Source: Streptomyces shenzhenensis
Lineage (GTDB): Bacteria > Actinomycetota > Actinomycetes > Streptomycetales > Streptomycetaceae
NCBI RefSeq assembly: GCF_003688995.1
Contig: NZ_PENI01000041.1
Span: 1 to 64,000, forward strand
DNA: 64,000 nt
Direction: 5' to 3'
Below the pieces are notes generated by a model that saw nothing but the letters and a program-made list of their open reading frames with translations, did no database searches and was not told where the DNA came from. Every line of letters begins with the position of its first letter. The stretch's first letter is position 1. Of this stretch, positions 8,037 to 16,613 are shown in pieces. A program made the position numbers and the translations under genes.

Positions 8037-8714
8037 TCACCTCGTGTCGCCGCGCAGCCGGTAGCCGGCCCCGCGGACGGTCTCGATGGTCCGGCGGTCG
8101 AACGGAGTGTCGATCTTGCGTCGGAGGTAGCCCACGTACACCTCGACGATGTTGGTGTCGCCGTCGAAGTACTCGTCCCAGACGTGGGAGAGGATGTCGG
8201 TCTTGCTGATCACTTCGTCGGGGTGCCGGAGCAGGTATTCCAGGAGGGTGAACTCCCGTGCTGTCAGGTCGATGTCGTGGTGGCCGCGGCGGCAGCGGCG
8301 GCGCGCGGGGTCGAGGGTGAGATCGTCGGCGGTGAGCACCGCGGGCCGGGCGGGCGCTCCGCGGCGCAGCAAGGCCCGGAGATGGGCGACGAGCACTACG
8401 TAGGAGAACGGTTTACTCAGGTAGTCGTCGGCGCCCAGGTCGAGGGCGTCCGCCTCGTCGTACTCGCCGTCCTTCGCCGTGAGCATCAGCACCGGTGTCC
8501 ACACCCGGGCCGCCCGCAGTCGCTTCAGGACCTCATACCCGGACAGTGAGGGCAGCATGATGTCCAGCATGATGACGTCGTAGCGTTCGTGGGTCGCCCG
8601 CCACAGTCCGTCCGCGCCGTCGGGGGCGACATGAGCAACGAAGCCCTCCGCAGCGAGTCCGTCGGCGATCGCCTCGGCGAGTGCGTGCTCGTCCTCGATG
8701 ATCAGCATCCGCAT
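8037..8714 (-). CDS. OmpR/PhoB-family response regulator, CutR-like
   Basis: The 225-aa protein begins MRMLIIEDEHALAEAI at ATG 8714. The receiver domain has the acidic pair near residues 8-9, the phosphoacceptor Asp in YDVIMLDIMLP (about 51) and Lys in LSKPFS. The C-terminal winged helix has LTAREFTLLEYLLRHPDEVI and ends RTIETVRGAGYRLRGDTR. It is the first gene of the operon with the sensor kinase. An inverted repeat 59-92 bp upstream of the start may be its operator. Confidence 0.92.
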   Translation of the reverse strand: MRMLIIEDEHALAEAIADGLAAEGFVAHVAPDGADGLWRATHERYDVIMLDIMLPSLSGYEVLKRLRAARVWTPVLMLTAKDGEYDEADALDLGADDYLSKPFSYVVLVAHLRALLRRGAPARPAVLTADDLTLDPARRRCRRGHHDIDLTAREFTLLEYLLRHPDEVISKTDILSHVWDEYFDGDTNIVEVYVGYLRRKIDTPFDRRTIETVRGAGYRLRGDTR

Positions 8715-8772
8715 GACTGTCTCTCCATATCCACCCTAGCTCCGGACCGTCACAGCTGTTTCTTGAGGCTTG

Positions 8773-8806
8773 CTGAGAAGGGGGCGGGCTCTCAGGCCCT
8801 TCTCAG
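8773..8806. promoter_or_regulatory. Inverted repeat in the response-regulator promoter region
   Basis: CTGAGAAGGG (8773-8782) and CCCTTCTCAG (8797-8806) are perfect inverted 10-mers. They lie upstream of the response-regulator start at 8714 and beyond the decayed transferase gene. An operator for autoregulation, or a terminator for the minus-strand genes coming from the right, are both possible. Confidence 0.4.
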
Positions 8807-8873
8807 TGCCCAGGGCGCAGGCTGAACGTGACAGGTCAGGCGGGGGCGGGTGAGCGGAGCGAGGCGAGCGACG

Positions 8874-9065
8874 ATGAGGGACTTCAGGGACGACGAGCGC
8901 CAGGCGCGGCTGCGGGATCCCCGGGAGCGCCTAGGGCGCGATGAACAACGGAAGGCCGACGGCCCGCGGGAGGGCGGGCGTCCGGAGCGCCGGGGGGTGC
9001 CGGAACTCGACGAGCGGCAGCGCCAGGTGCGCATGGCACGGGTCGCCGAGCAGCCCTTCGGCTGA
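8874..9065 (+). CDS. Small highly charged protein, doubtful
   Basis: From ATG 8874 a 63-residue frame (MRDFRDDERQARLRDPRERL onward) is rich in Arg, Asp and Glu, with Gly-Pro in the middle. The ribosome binding site is weak. It lies in the short space between the operon promoter and the decayed transferase. No homolog is recognised, and composition alone could produce such a frame. Confidence 0.25.
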   Translation: MRDFRDDERQARLRDPRERLGRDEQRKADGPREGGRPERRGVPELDERQRQVRMARVAEQPFG

Positions 9066-9119
9066 CGGTGTCTGCGGGCGATCCGTGACCTGTGGGGCAC
9101 GGACCGCCCGCAGGCGGCG

Positions 9120-9736
9120 TCAGTAGCGGCGGAGCGCGACCGCCGCGGTACGGACCCCACGGCGACATCCTCGATCCCCCAGCCAGGCAGCGTCCGGGCC
9201 GGCCTGGGGCCCGTGCCCACGTAGCCGGCGGCCATGCCCCGGGCCAGACCCGTGCCCAGGCCCTTGAGGTACGCCTCCTTGCGCACCCAGGTCCGGGCGA
9301 AGGCCGGCGCCCGTTCCGCTCCGGCAGCGCCGTAAGCTCGGCCTGCTCCTGCGGGTGCAGCTCCGGGGCCAGCCCGGTCACGACCGACGGCGACGGGACG
9401 CGCTCCATGTCGACGCCGACCGGCCTGTCGGCGAGCGCGGTCAGACACAGGTCGCCGCTGTAGGCGAAGGAGAAGTACGCGCGGCCGCTCGTCACCGCGG
9501 GCCAACCGTGCGGGCGCCCCACACCGGGCACGGCTCGCGGGTGTACGTCACCTGGCGCGGTGCGACGCCGAGCCGGTCGGCGACGAGGCGGCGCAGCGTG
9601 GTGTGCGCGGTGAGGCACGTTCGTGGATCTTGGGCTGTGCGATGGCGTACGCCCGATGGTGTTCTCCGGCGTCCGGGGACGTCGGCGCTGCCTGCGGTTG
9701 GGCGCGCACCGGCCACCGTGCGGGCGGCAGACTCAC
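9120..9736 (-). pseudogene. Decayed Sfp-type 4'-phosphopantetheinyl transferase
   Basis: Read with about four frame changes, the strand gives an Sfp-like protein. It starts VSLPPARWPVRAQPQA from GTG 9736, then LTAHTTLRRLVADRLGVAPR, then a segment with SGRAYFSFAYSGDLCL and PVGVDMERVPS (the metal-binding GVD motif). Next comes FARTWVRKEAYLKGLGTGLA (the KEA motif) and the end VRTAAVALRRY at stop 9120-9122. Family members load carrier domains with the phosphopantetheine arm. The gene overlaps the preceding decayed gene by GTGA. Its natural partner is the NRPS upstream, whose carrier domain would need activation by another transferase if this one is dead. Confidence 0.8.
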
Positions 9737-10415
9737 GGCTGCCTCCGCAGCGCCTCCACCAGGTTCCTGGCCAGGTCGAGGGTGTGGTGCACGGGCAAGA
9801 CCGTGGCCCGTGCACCAGTCGTCTGGGGCCGCCGGGTGGGGCCGACAACCACGACCCGGCCTGCGCCGAAGCGGGTCGTGAGGGTCGCAGGTGTGCCGGG
9901 CGGGTGGGTGGCGAGGACCGTAGCGTCAGCGTGCTTGTCGAGGATGAGGTAGGGGCCGTCCTGGAAGAAGAGGGTGCGGGGGCGGCCCCGCCAGGCGACC
10001 TGGACCAGTGTGTCGCCCGTGCCCTGGGGGCTCCTGGGGAGGAGATGTACCGGTTGCTGTCCGAGGGCAGCAGGCCGAAACCCGGTGTGGCCCCGGTCAG
10101 ACAGCCGCCGAGGCAGGAGCCCAAGGTTGCGCCCGTCGCACCGGACGAAGGTGCGGATCGCCCCGCGCTGCGGTTGCCGCCTCCGGTATGCGGAGGCCAG
10201 CCTGCCGCCACTGGGCTGGGCGTACACCACCGCGTGGGCGAGGGATTCCGGCGGTCAGGGCCAGTGCCTCGTGGGGGCCGGTGAAGCGGACATCAAGATC
10301 CCACGGGCGCGGGCCAGCAGCGCGGCTACCGCCTCGGGGCAGCCGGGCAGCGAGGCCGGCCCACAGTAGACGAGGGTGAGGGGCGGTGTCCGGCGCCGCT
10401 CTCGGGGTGTGCCAC
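9733..10415 (-). pseudogene. Decayed BPL_N-domain (biotin-protein-ligase N-terminal-like) protein
   Basis: Starting from GTG 10415, 2 bp after the NRPS stop, and with at least two or three frame changes, the strand reads LVYCGPASLPGCPEAVAALL. Later come IRTFVRCDGRNLG, CLGGCLTGATPGFGLLPSDS, GDTLVQVAWRGRPRTLFFQD and RFGAGRVVVVGPTRRP. This is the class-I amidotransferase-like fold of BPL_N proteins, which often sit beside Pls/PosA synthetases. Stop at 9733-9735. The expected CLGGYLAG-type nucleophile elbow is partly kept. The whole gene is out of frame in pieces. Confidence 0.7.
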
Positions 10416-10417
10416 CG

Positions 10418-13400
10418 CTACCTCTCCTGCCTCTTCGTCGGTGCGCGGCTGGCGCGGGCGTCGGCCGGTGCGGCGAGCCCCTCGGCGGGCAGACCGTGCC
10501 AACTGGTCCCAGGTGTCAGCCGTTCGCCCTTCATGACCAGCGACAGCGCCCCGAGCCGGACACCGGCGCCGACCTGCGTGTCGTACAGCACGACCGTCCG
10601 CGCACCGATGCTCGCGCCGGGGCCGACGGTCACCGTGGACATCTTCATGACACGGTCCTCGAACAGATGGCTCTGCAGCGATACGTGCATGCCGACCGCG
10701 GCGTCGTCGCCCACCTCCACGAGATCGAACTCGGTGAGGTACGTGGTGCCGATCCAGGTGCGCCGTCCGATGCGGGCGCCGAACCAGCGCAACACCGGCG
10801 GCAGGAACGGCGTCCCCACCAGGACGCCCACGCCCGCCGGCACCGCTGCGGCCTCGAAGAGACCGGTGGCGAATTCGGTACGGCGCACGAACAAGCTCCA
10901 CAGCGGCTCGACGCGCGGACGGTACCTGCCCGCGACCGCCCACTTGGCCAGCACGCAGAACCCGATGACGGTCAGCACCGAACCTGCGGCCAGGAGCGGG
11001 GAGATCAGCAGCGGCGCCGGCGGTCCGGTCTGGCGGGCGATGCCAGCCAGGGCCAGCAGGTACAGGAAGGCGGTGGCGGCGATCACCGAGGCGGGCATCG
11101 TGACCCGGAAGAACTCGATGGCCAGCCGGCCCAGCACGGCCCTGCGGGAGGGCCGGAATGTCTGTTCCTCGGGGTAGGCACCGCTGTCCTGCCGCACCGG
11201 CAGGCGCAGCGCGGGCGAGCCGAGCCAGGTGCTGCCAGGCGGCACCCGGTCCGGTGGCGGCAGCGTGCCGACCCCGATGAGGGAACCCGGCCCGAGCCGG
11301 GTTCCGGCAGGGAGGAGCGCCGCGTTGCCCACGAAGGCGCGCGAGCCGATCTCGGTGGGCCGCAACGCCATGCGGTCGGCCGCGAAGGTGGCGATGCCGA
11401 CGCCGGCCATGTCGGCGACGAAGCTTCCCTCTCCGAGGGTGAGCAGGTCGGGGTCGATGTGCGCCGCCGTGGAGACTTCGGCGTACCGGCCCACGCGGGC
11501 GCCGAGCAGCCGCAGCCAGGGCGCCGTGTAGAGCGTGGCGTAAAGGGAGTTGGTAAAGAACAGGCTGTGTTCGAGCAGCTTGTCGGCGATCCACTTGCGC
11601 ACGCCGAGTCCCGAGCGCGCCGGGTGGATGCCGACGGGTGTCCTGGGCAGAACGGCTCGCTTGCCGACGGCGACGACCAGGCACACCGTAGCCACGAAGA
11701 GCGGGCCGGACAGCACGAGCGCGGCCAGGACGGCGGCCGTACCGCCGTACGAAGCGGCCAACCAGAACAGGGCGGCGCTCGGCAGGACCATGATGAGCAC
11801 CGCGGCTTCCAGCGCGGTCAGGCCGAGCACTACGGCGGCCAGGTGCCGCGGCCGCCAGTGGTCGGTCGCGGTCCGGGCGCGCAGCATCGTCTCCACGTGC
11901 GGGTCGAGCGAGGCGACCGGGCGGGCCGGCGAGCCGGCGCGGCGTGCTCCAGCCGGGACGGCCTCGTCCGGTCCCACCACGGACTGCTCGCCGAGCGCGG
12001 ACCCGGCACCCAGGCAGGCGCCCGGTTCGAGTACCGCGTTGGCACCGACATGGGCCCGCTCGCCTACGGTGATCGGGGCGACCGTCACCCATCCGTCGGC
12101 TACCTGCCACGGGCGGAGCGTAGCGCCGTAGCCGATGGTGGCGTCACGGTCGATGCGCAGCAGCGCGGGCAGACCGACCACGCTGCTGACGATAGTGGTG
12201 CCGGGGCCCACGCGGGCGCCGAGGAGCCGCAGGTAGGGGCCCATCAGCGGCGATCCGCTGAGCACCCGCACCGGGCTGAGGCCGAGCAGCACAATGTCCA
12301 GCACCCACAGCCGCAGATACGTCGCTCCCCACAGCGGATACCGGCCGGGCCGGATGGCGGCCGTCAGCGGTCGCGCGAGGAGGAGGGGGACGAGCCAGCG
12401 TACGGCGAAGTAACCCACCAGCACGGCGACGCCGGGCCCGACGACACCCATGCCTGACGCCTGGCCGTGCAGCAGCGCGTAGGTGCCGGCCACCGGCCCC
12501 GTGAGCAGGAAGAGCAGCACGTAGAACGCCGCCGCTTGGGCCAGTCCGGCGCGCGCGATGCCCGCACGGCTGTGCCGCAGCGGTTCGGGCCCGGGCCGTG
12601 GCGGCGCAGGAGAGGCACTCTGCGCGGAGCGCAGCCGTGCCGCGAACGCGCGCACGGTCGGGTTCTCGTACAGGTCGCGCAGGGTGGATCCGGCTGCGCC
12701 GGCCCGTTCGCGCACCAGCGACACGGCGCGGGCGGCGAGCAGGGAGTGGCCGCCGAGATCGGTGAAGAAGTCGGCTTCTGCCGAAAGCTCCTGCGGGGCC
12801 ATACCCAGCGCCTGTGCCCAGGCGTCCCGCACCTCAGCCTCCCGCGCATCGCTGACCGGTACCACCTCGCGGGTACTGATGAGTCTGCGGCCGCTCGGCG
12901 CGGGCAGGGCCCCGCGGTCCACCTTGCCGCTCGGCATGACGGGCAGCCGGTCCAGGAAGTCCAGCGTCGAGGGCACCATGTAGGCGGGCAGCGCGCGGCG
13001 CAGCCTCTCGTGCAACCGCGCGGCAAGGTCGTCACCGAGGACCGTGCCGTCGCTGGCGGGCACCACGTAGGCGGCGAGCACACGGTCGCCGTCATACCCG
13101 TCGCGCGGGGCTACGAGGGATGTGGCCGCCTGGATGACCCCGGGGTCTTCGAGCAGTACGTTGTCGATCTCGTCCAGGGACACCCGGTAGCCGCGGATCT
13201 TCACCTCGGCGTCGGCCCGGCCGAGGTATTCGATCTCCCCGTCGCCGGTCATCCGGCCGAGATCGCCGGTGCGGTACAGGCGGCCTGGGTCGGGCGCCGG
13301 CGGGTGCTCGATGAAGCGGTCGGCCGTCAGATCCGGACGGCCCGCATAGCCGCGCGCCAGGCCGGGACCGCCCAGGCAGATCTCCCCGACGGCGCCCTGC

Positions 13401-14452
13401 GGCACGGGCCGCAGCCGCTCGTCCAGGAGGACTGCCGAGTACGTCGGCAGCGGGCGGCCGATGGTCACCGGGCGGCCCGGCCGGAGTTCCTGCCAGGTGG
13501 CGGTCACGGTCGCCTCGGTCGGCCCGTACGTGTTGAGCATGCGTCGCCCCGGCCTGCTCCACCGCTCGACGAGCGAGGCGGGACAGGCCTCGCCGCCCAC
13601 GATCAGGCGACGGATCCGTGGCAGGTCGCGCGGGATCGTCGCCAGCAGTGTCGGAACGCAGTACAAGGCGGTGACGTCGTGTTCCTGAAGGAAGTCGGCG
13701 AGATCGGCACCGAGCCGGGCCGGGCCGCCCGGTCCGGCGACCAAGGTGGCCCCGGCCGCCCAGGTGGGCCAGATCTCCTCGATGGAGAAGTCGAACGAGA
13801 TGGTCATGCCCTGGTACACCCGGTCCTGCGGCCGGATGCCGTAGACCGGCGACACGACACGCAGGAAGTTGCAGATGCTGGACCCGGCGATCTCCACGCC
13901 CTTGGGCCGACCGCTGGAGCCCGAGGTGTACATCACGTACGCGAGCGGGTCGTCCGCGCCCGCCGAGCGTTCCGGGATCCGTGCGGCCGGCAGACGGGCG
14001 AACTCTTCGGCGTACGCGTCCACCCGGATCACCAGGCACGTTCCGTCCGGCTCCGCCCAAGCGGCACCCCGGGCGAGCGCGGACGTGGTCAACACCACGG
14101 TGGCGCCCGAGTCACCGAGAATGAAGGACACCCGCTCGGGCGGCGCCGCCGGATCGACCGGCACGAACGCCGCGCCACTCTTGCAGACGCCCAGCAGGCA
14201 CACGTACATCTCCACGGACCGGGGCAGCATCAGAGCCACCCGGCTGTGCCGGCCGATCCCGGCACCGCGCAGGTGGCGGGCGACCTGATTGGCCCGCGCG
14301 TCGAGTTCGGCATAGCTCAGCCGTCGTGATCCGCATTCGAGGGCGCGGGCCGAGGGGGTACGGTCGCAGGCGTCCTCGAAGAAGTGGTTCAGCCGGCCGT
14401 GAGTACCCGCACTGTCGGGGACGGTGCGGCTCCGAGCCGGAACGACGGGCAT
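10418..14452 (-). CDS. Pls/PosA-family single-module nonribosomal peptide synthetase
   Basis: ATG 14452 (MPVVPARSRTV) gives 1344 aa, close to epsilon-poly-lysine synthetase size. An adenylation domain (about 20-510) has YTSGSSGRPKGVE, FDFSIEEIW with Asp and Glu at two specificity positions, NTYGPTEATV, YRTGDLGR and GKVDRGALP. A carrier domain has DLGGHSLLAA (Ser near 569). The C-terminal 700 residues hold several membrane helices and three related soluble segments, each opening with LLGARVG or FGARIG and rich in hexapeptide turns. This is the NRPS terminal domain that joins monomers in Pls enzymes. There is no condensation or thioesterase domain, as in the family. The likely product is an amino-acid homopolymer; the monomer cannot be read safely. 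The two genes behind it are decayed. Confidence 0.88.
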   Translation of the reverse strand: MPVVPARSRTVPDSAGTHGRLNHFFEDACDRTPSARALECGSRRLSYAELDARANQVARHLRGAGIGRHSRVALMLPRSVEMYVCLLGVCKSGAAFVPVDPAAPPERVSFILGDSGATVVLTTSALARGAAWAEPDGTCLVIRVDAYAEEFARLPAARIPERSAGADDPLAYVMYTSGSSGRPKGVEIAGSSICNFLRVVSPVYGIRPQDRVYQGMTISFDFSIEEIWPTWAAGATLVAGPGGPARLGADLADFLQEHDVTALYCVPTLLATIPRDLPRIRRLIVGGEACPASLVERWSRPGRRMLNTYGPTEATVTATWQELRPGRPVTIGRPLPTYSAVLLDERLRPVPQGAVGEICLGGPGLARGYAGRPDLTADRFIEHPPAPDPGRLYRTGDLGRMTGDGEIEYLGRADAEVKIRGYRVSLDEIDNVLLEDPGVIQAATSLVAPRDGYDGDRVLAAYVVPASDGTVLGDDLAARLHERLRRALPAYMVPSTLDFLDRLPVMPSGKVDRGALPAPSGRRLISTREVVPVSDAREAEVRDAWAQALGMAPQELSAEADFFTDLGGHSLLAARAVSLVRERAGAAGSTLRDLYENPTVRAFAARLRSAQSASPAPPRPGPEPLRHSRAGIARAGLAQAAAFYVLLFLLTGPVAGTYALLHGQASGMGVVGPGVAVLVGYFAVRWLVPLLLARPLTAAIRPGRYPLWGATYLRLWVLDIVLLGLSPVRVLSGSPLMGPYLRLLGARVGPGTTIVSSVVGLPALLRIDRDATIGYGATLRPWQVADGWVTVAPITVGERAHVGANAVLEPGACLGAGSALGEQSVVGPDEAVPAGARRAGSPARPVASLDPHVETMLRARTATDHWRPRHLAAVVLGLTALEAAVLIMVLPSAALFWLAASYGGTAAVLAALVLSGPLFVATVCLVVAVGKRAVLPRTPVGIHPARSGLGVRKWIADKLLEHSLFFTNSLYATLYTAPWLRLLGARVGRYAEVSTAAHIDPDLLTLGEGSFVADMAGVGIATFAADRMALRPTEIGSRAFVGNAALLPAGTRLGPGSLIGVGTLPPPDRVPPGSTWLGSPALRLPVRQDSGAYPEEQTFRPSRRAVLGRLAIEFFRVTMPASVIAATAFLYLLALAGIARQTGPPAPLLISPLLAAGSVLTVIGFCVLAKWAVAGRYRPRVEPLWSLFVRRTEFATGLFEAAAVPAGVGVLVGTPFLPPVLRWFGARIGRRTWIGTTYLTEFDLVEVGDDAAVGMHVSLQSHLFEDRVMKMSTVTVGPGASIGARTVVLYDTQVGAGVRLGALSLVMKGERLTPGTSWHGLPAEGLAAPADARASRAPTKRQER

Positions 14453-14660
14453 GGGCTCCGCCTCTTCGCTAGGAGGAGGGATCGGTGTCCCCGGTGACTC
14501 CTCCAGCCTGTGCGTTGCCCGCTGAGAGGACGCTGAGAGCCAGCATCCGCTCGGGGAGGAAGCCCGAGGGGCGATGTGGGGGTCGACACGCAGGAGAGCG
14601 TCCGCGGCAGCAAATACACCAGCCAGGCGTAGAAACGACAACGGCCTATGCGGCCGGTTG

Positions 14661-14815
14661 GGCGTGGTGCAGTCCATGGGGCAAGTGGGATTGGTCCTGG
14701 ACAACGCCGCGGCCGAAAGCTCAACTCGCTGATCAAGGCCGAGTACATTCATCGGCACACGTTCGCGACCTGGGCCGAGGCCCGGCTGAAGATCGCAACC
14801 TGGCGACATGGAACC
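14661..14815 (+). pseudogene. IS3-type integrase-core (OrfB) fragment
   Basis: The sequence reads GVVQSMGQVGLVLDNAAAES, including the last Glu of a DDE core, then a stop. After a frame change it reads SLIKAEYIHRHTFATWAEAR. This matches the C-terminal end of IS3-family transposases, with no upstream catalytic part. It joins an IS110 fragment near 14803. Confidence 0.65.
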
Positions 14816-15045
14816 GGCAGCAGATCGCCAACCAGCTGCCGTCCTTGCTGCGGGAGTACTACCCGGCTGCCCTGGCAGCGTTCGAACCCTGGAAGAACAG
14901 CCTTTGCCGCGCTGAGGCCTACAAGGTCCTCAAGCTCGCTCCGACCCCCACGCGGGCGGCTCGGCTGACTCACACTCAGCTCCGCGCTCAGACGGGCCGG
15001 CCGCCAACGCGGCATCGACGCCGAGGCCGAGCGGCTTCGTGAGGG
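14803..15045 (+). pseudogene. IS110-family transposase fragment
   Basis: NRQQIANQLPSLLREYYPAA, then AFEPWKNSLCRAEAYKVLKL and TPTRAARLTHTQLR, is the central part of IS110-type DEDD transposases. A frame change is followed by RAGRQRGIDAEAERLRE. Both ends are missing. It is unrelated in detail to the fuller IS110 copy at 47.9 kb. Confidence 0.7.
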
Positions 15046-15325
15046 CGGACGACGAGATCGGGGAGGCCCTGGAACTGCTGCGGTGGGACGTCGGCGGTCA
15101 ATACGTGGAACGCCCTCCGGGCCTCCGTGTTGTCATGGCTGGGCTGGTGTGCCGAGCGCGGCTACAACGGCCCGGCGAAGCCAGCCTGGGTGAAGCGGCT
15201 GACACCGCCGGACTCGGAGCCCCCGGCCCGTTCGAAGATGGCGGTCGACCGGCTGATCGCCCGCGGAGGAGATCCTTGCGGTCAACATCGAGGAGCTGGA
15301 CCCGGCCAGGCGCCGAGCGCGGGTC
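15046..15325 (+). pseudogene. Tyrosine-recombinase N-terminal fragment
   Basis: ADDEIGEALELL, then after a frame change TWNALRASVLSWLGWCAERG, GPAKPAWVKRLTPPDSE and RSKMAVDRLIARG, then ILAVNIEELDPARRRARV. This is the core-binding part and start of the catalytic domain of an actinobacterial integrase. It is cut near 15325 by an opposite-strand ISL3 fragment. It could be the missing front half of a recombinase like the one ending at 3572, but sequence overlap is absent. Confidence 0.65.
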
Positions 15326-15668
15326 GCGCTGGCGGGAATCGACAAGTGCCGGGCCGCCGGGTGCCCCGCCAGGGCCAGCGTGATCCTTTCCAACGTCCGG
15401 CGCAAGGACGAGGTGCGCCGCGCGAACCGCTCGGTGAGCCCGTCCACTTGCTCGACGAACGTACGGCGTCCGCATTCCGCATCCCGCATTCCGGCACCGG
15501 AACCGCCGCACCGCCAGGTCGATCACGATCCTCCGACCGGCCACCGCCAGGTCGGCCAGGTGCCGCCGGTACTCGCCGTGGACACGAGCAGACACCGTGC
15601 ACAGCCTGGGCAGGCCGCCTCCCGGGTTGCGGTCCGCGCCGCGCAGGCCAGTGCAACAGCGGTGCGGG
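15300..15668 (-). pseudogene. ISL3-family transposase N-terminal fragment
   Basis: On the minus strand, with frame changes, the strand reads ARTATREAACPGC, SARVHGEYRRHLADLAVAGR, IVIDLAVRRFRCRNAGC and RRTFVEQVDGLTERFARRTS. Then come LRRTLERITLALAGHPAARH and LSIPASATRARRLAG. This is the zinc-finger and helix-turn-helix front part of ISL3 transposases. The catalytic domain is missing. Its two edges interrupt a toxin gene (right) and an integrase gene (left). Confidence 0.75.
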
Positions 15669-15780
15669 GGAACACCGACAGGGCGGGGTCGGCTTCGATC
15701 ACGAGGAGTGTGTGCCCGCTGCGCCGGCCCGGGATCTCCCACGCCTGGCCGCGCCGCGGCGGCGGAAGGGTCTCGCTCAC
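15666..15780 (-). pseudogene. 5' part of a MazF/PemK-like toxin, truncated by ISL3 sequence
   Basis: GTG 15780 overlaps the antitoxin stop (GTGA). The frame reads VSETLPPPRRGQAWEIPG and GHTLLVIEADPALSVFPRTA, typical of the first strands of a MazF-like RNase fold (RGQxWxI start). It then changes abruptly into the ISL3 sequence AACPGC near 15666. The rest of the toxin is absent, so it should be inactive. Confidence 0.55.
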
Positions 15781-15995
15781 GCTGCGGTCCCGCCGTTCAG
15801 CTCGTCCAGAGTGTCGAGCTGCAGCTCGTCGAGCTCGGCGAGCGTGTCCAGGCGGGACTCCTTCCACTGGGACAGCCATGCGGCGGAGTCACGCACGGCC
15901 TGTGCCATGAGCGCCTTCGCCGCGTACGCGGACAGGTTCCCGCCTGCCTCGCTGTTCGCTGCCTCGCGAACGTCCGCAGGCCGACTCACCGTCAC
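15777..15995 (-). CDS. Orphan antitoxin-like protein
   Basis: GTG 15995 gives 72 aa (VTVSRPADVREAANSEAGGN, LSAYAAKALMAQAVRDSAA). It ends in an acidic repeat-like tail (RLDTLAELDELQLDTLDELN). The size, N-terminal DNA-binding-like segment and the overlapping truncated MazF-like frame fit the antitoxin of a type II pair. The frame is open upstream to 16220, fused to a remnant of another gene, so a fusion protein of 147 aa is possible. Intact antitoxin with a broken toxin is a stable end state. Confidence 0.55.
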   Translation of the reverse strand: MTVSRPADVREAANSEAGGNLSAYAAKALMAQAVRDSAAWLSQWKESRLDTLAELDELQLDTLDELNGGTAA

Positions 15996-16370
15996 GCGCT
16001 GCTTACGACTTGCTTCATGCTTGATCACTGGCGAGACCGCCGCGCTGGAGACGGCACGGCAGTCTGCGCCTGCACTGAGCGGGAACTTGGTGAAGAAGGA
16101 CGGCCCGAACCAGGGACCCCGGCTGCGGAGCGCCGCGTAGGCCGCTCCTGCGTCGTGATGGCGCAACGCGGTGACCGCCGAGGCCAGTGCCGCGTCCGAG
16201 CCCTCGGCGGCCAGGATCATGTGCAGGGTGACCGGTCCGCTGCCGCCGGGGGAACCGCGTTTCCCCTTCCCTCCATACGTAGGTCGCGACCAGTCCCTCT
16301 CTAGAGGGCCTCGCGTTGCAGCGCGTCCGCGACGATCGACGTCACTGCCGCCCGGTTGACCCCGGCATCA
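15996..16370 (-). pseudogene. Remnant of an OGG-fold DNA-glycosylase-like gene
   Basis: Minus-strand pieces read GLVATYVWREG, GPVTLHMILAAEGSDAALAS, AVTALRHHDAGAAYAAL and SRGPWFGPSFFTKF. This resembles actinobacterial proteins annotated as 8-oxoguanine glycosylase OGG-fold. At least one frame change near 16230 and loss of the C-terminal part leave it broken. It runs in frame into the antitoxin gene. Confidence 0.4.
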
Positions 16371-16613
16371 CCACTGCGGAAGGCCGAAGCCAGTACTGAT
16401 GGCCAGGGTGTGATCTGCGCCCACTGGCTGGGGGTGTAGCGGACCGTGTGCGCGCCGGGCGTCGCGTTCTCGTTCGGTGGTCTTACCCGCGACGCGACTG
16501 GCCTCGCGCCCTGCGGGCTGATCTGTCGACCACGCCGGAGGCGGCGCTTGCTGCCGCCAGGCTACCGAGGAACGGATCAGCGCTGGAATGCTGGGAGCCA
16601 TGCCACATCTGCG

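Noticed and set aside
6555..8549. 664-codon plus-strand frame opposite the histidine kinase and response regulator
   Set aside because: Val/Gly-rich antisense of two well-defined genes; no motif of its own.
10376..12457. Long plus-strand frame opposite the NRPS
   Set aside because: Arg/Gly/Gln-rich shadow; the NRPS on the other strand is unambiguous.
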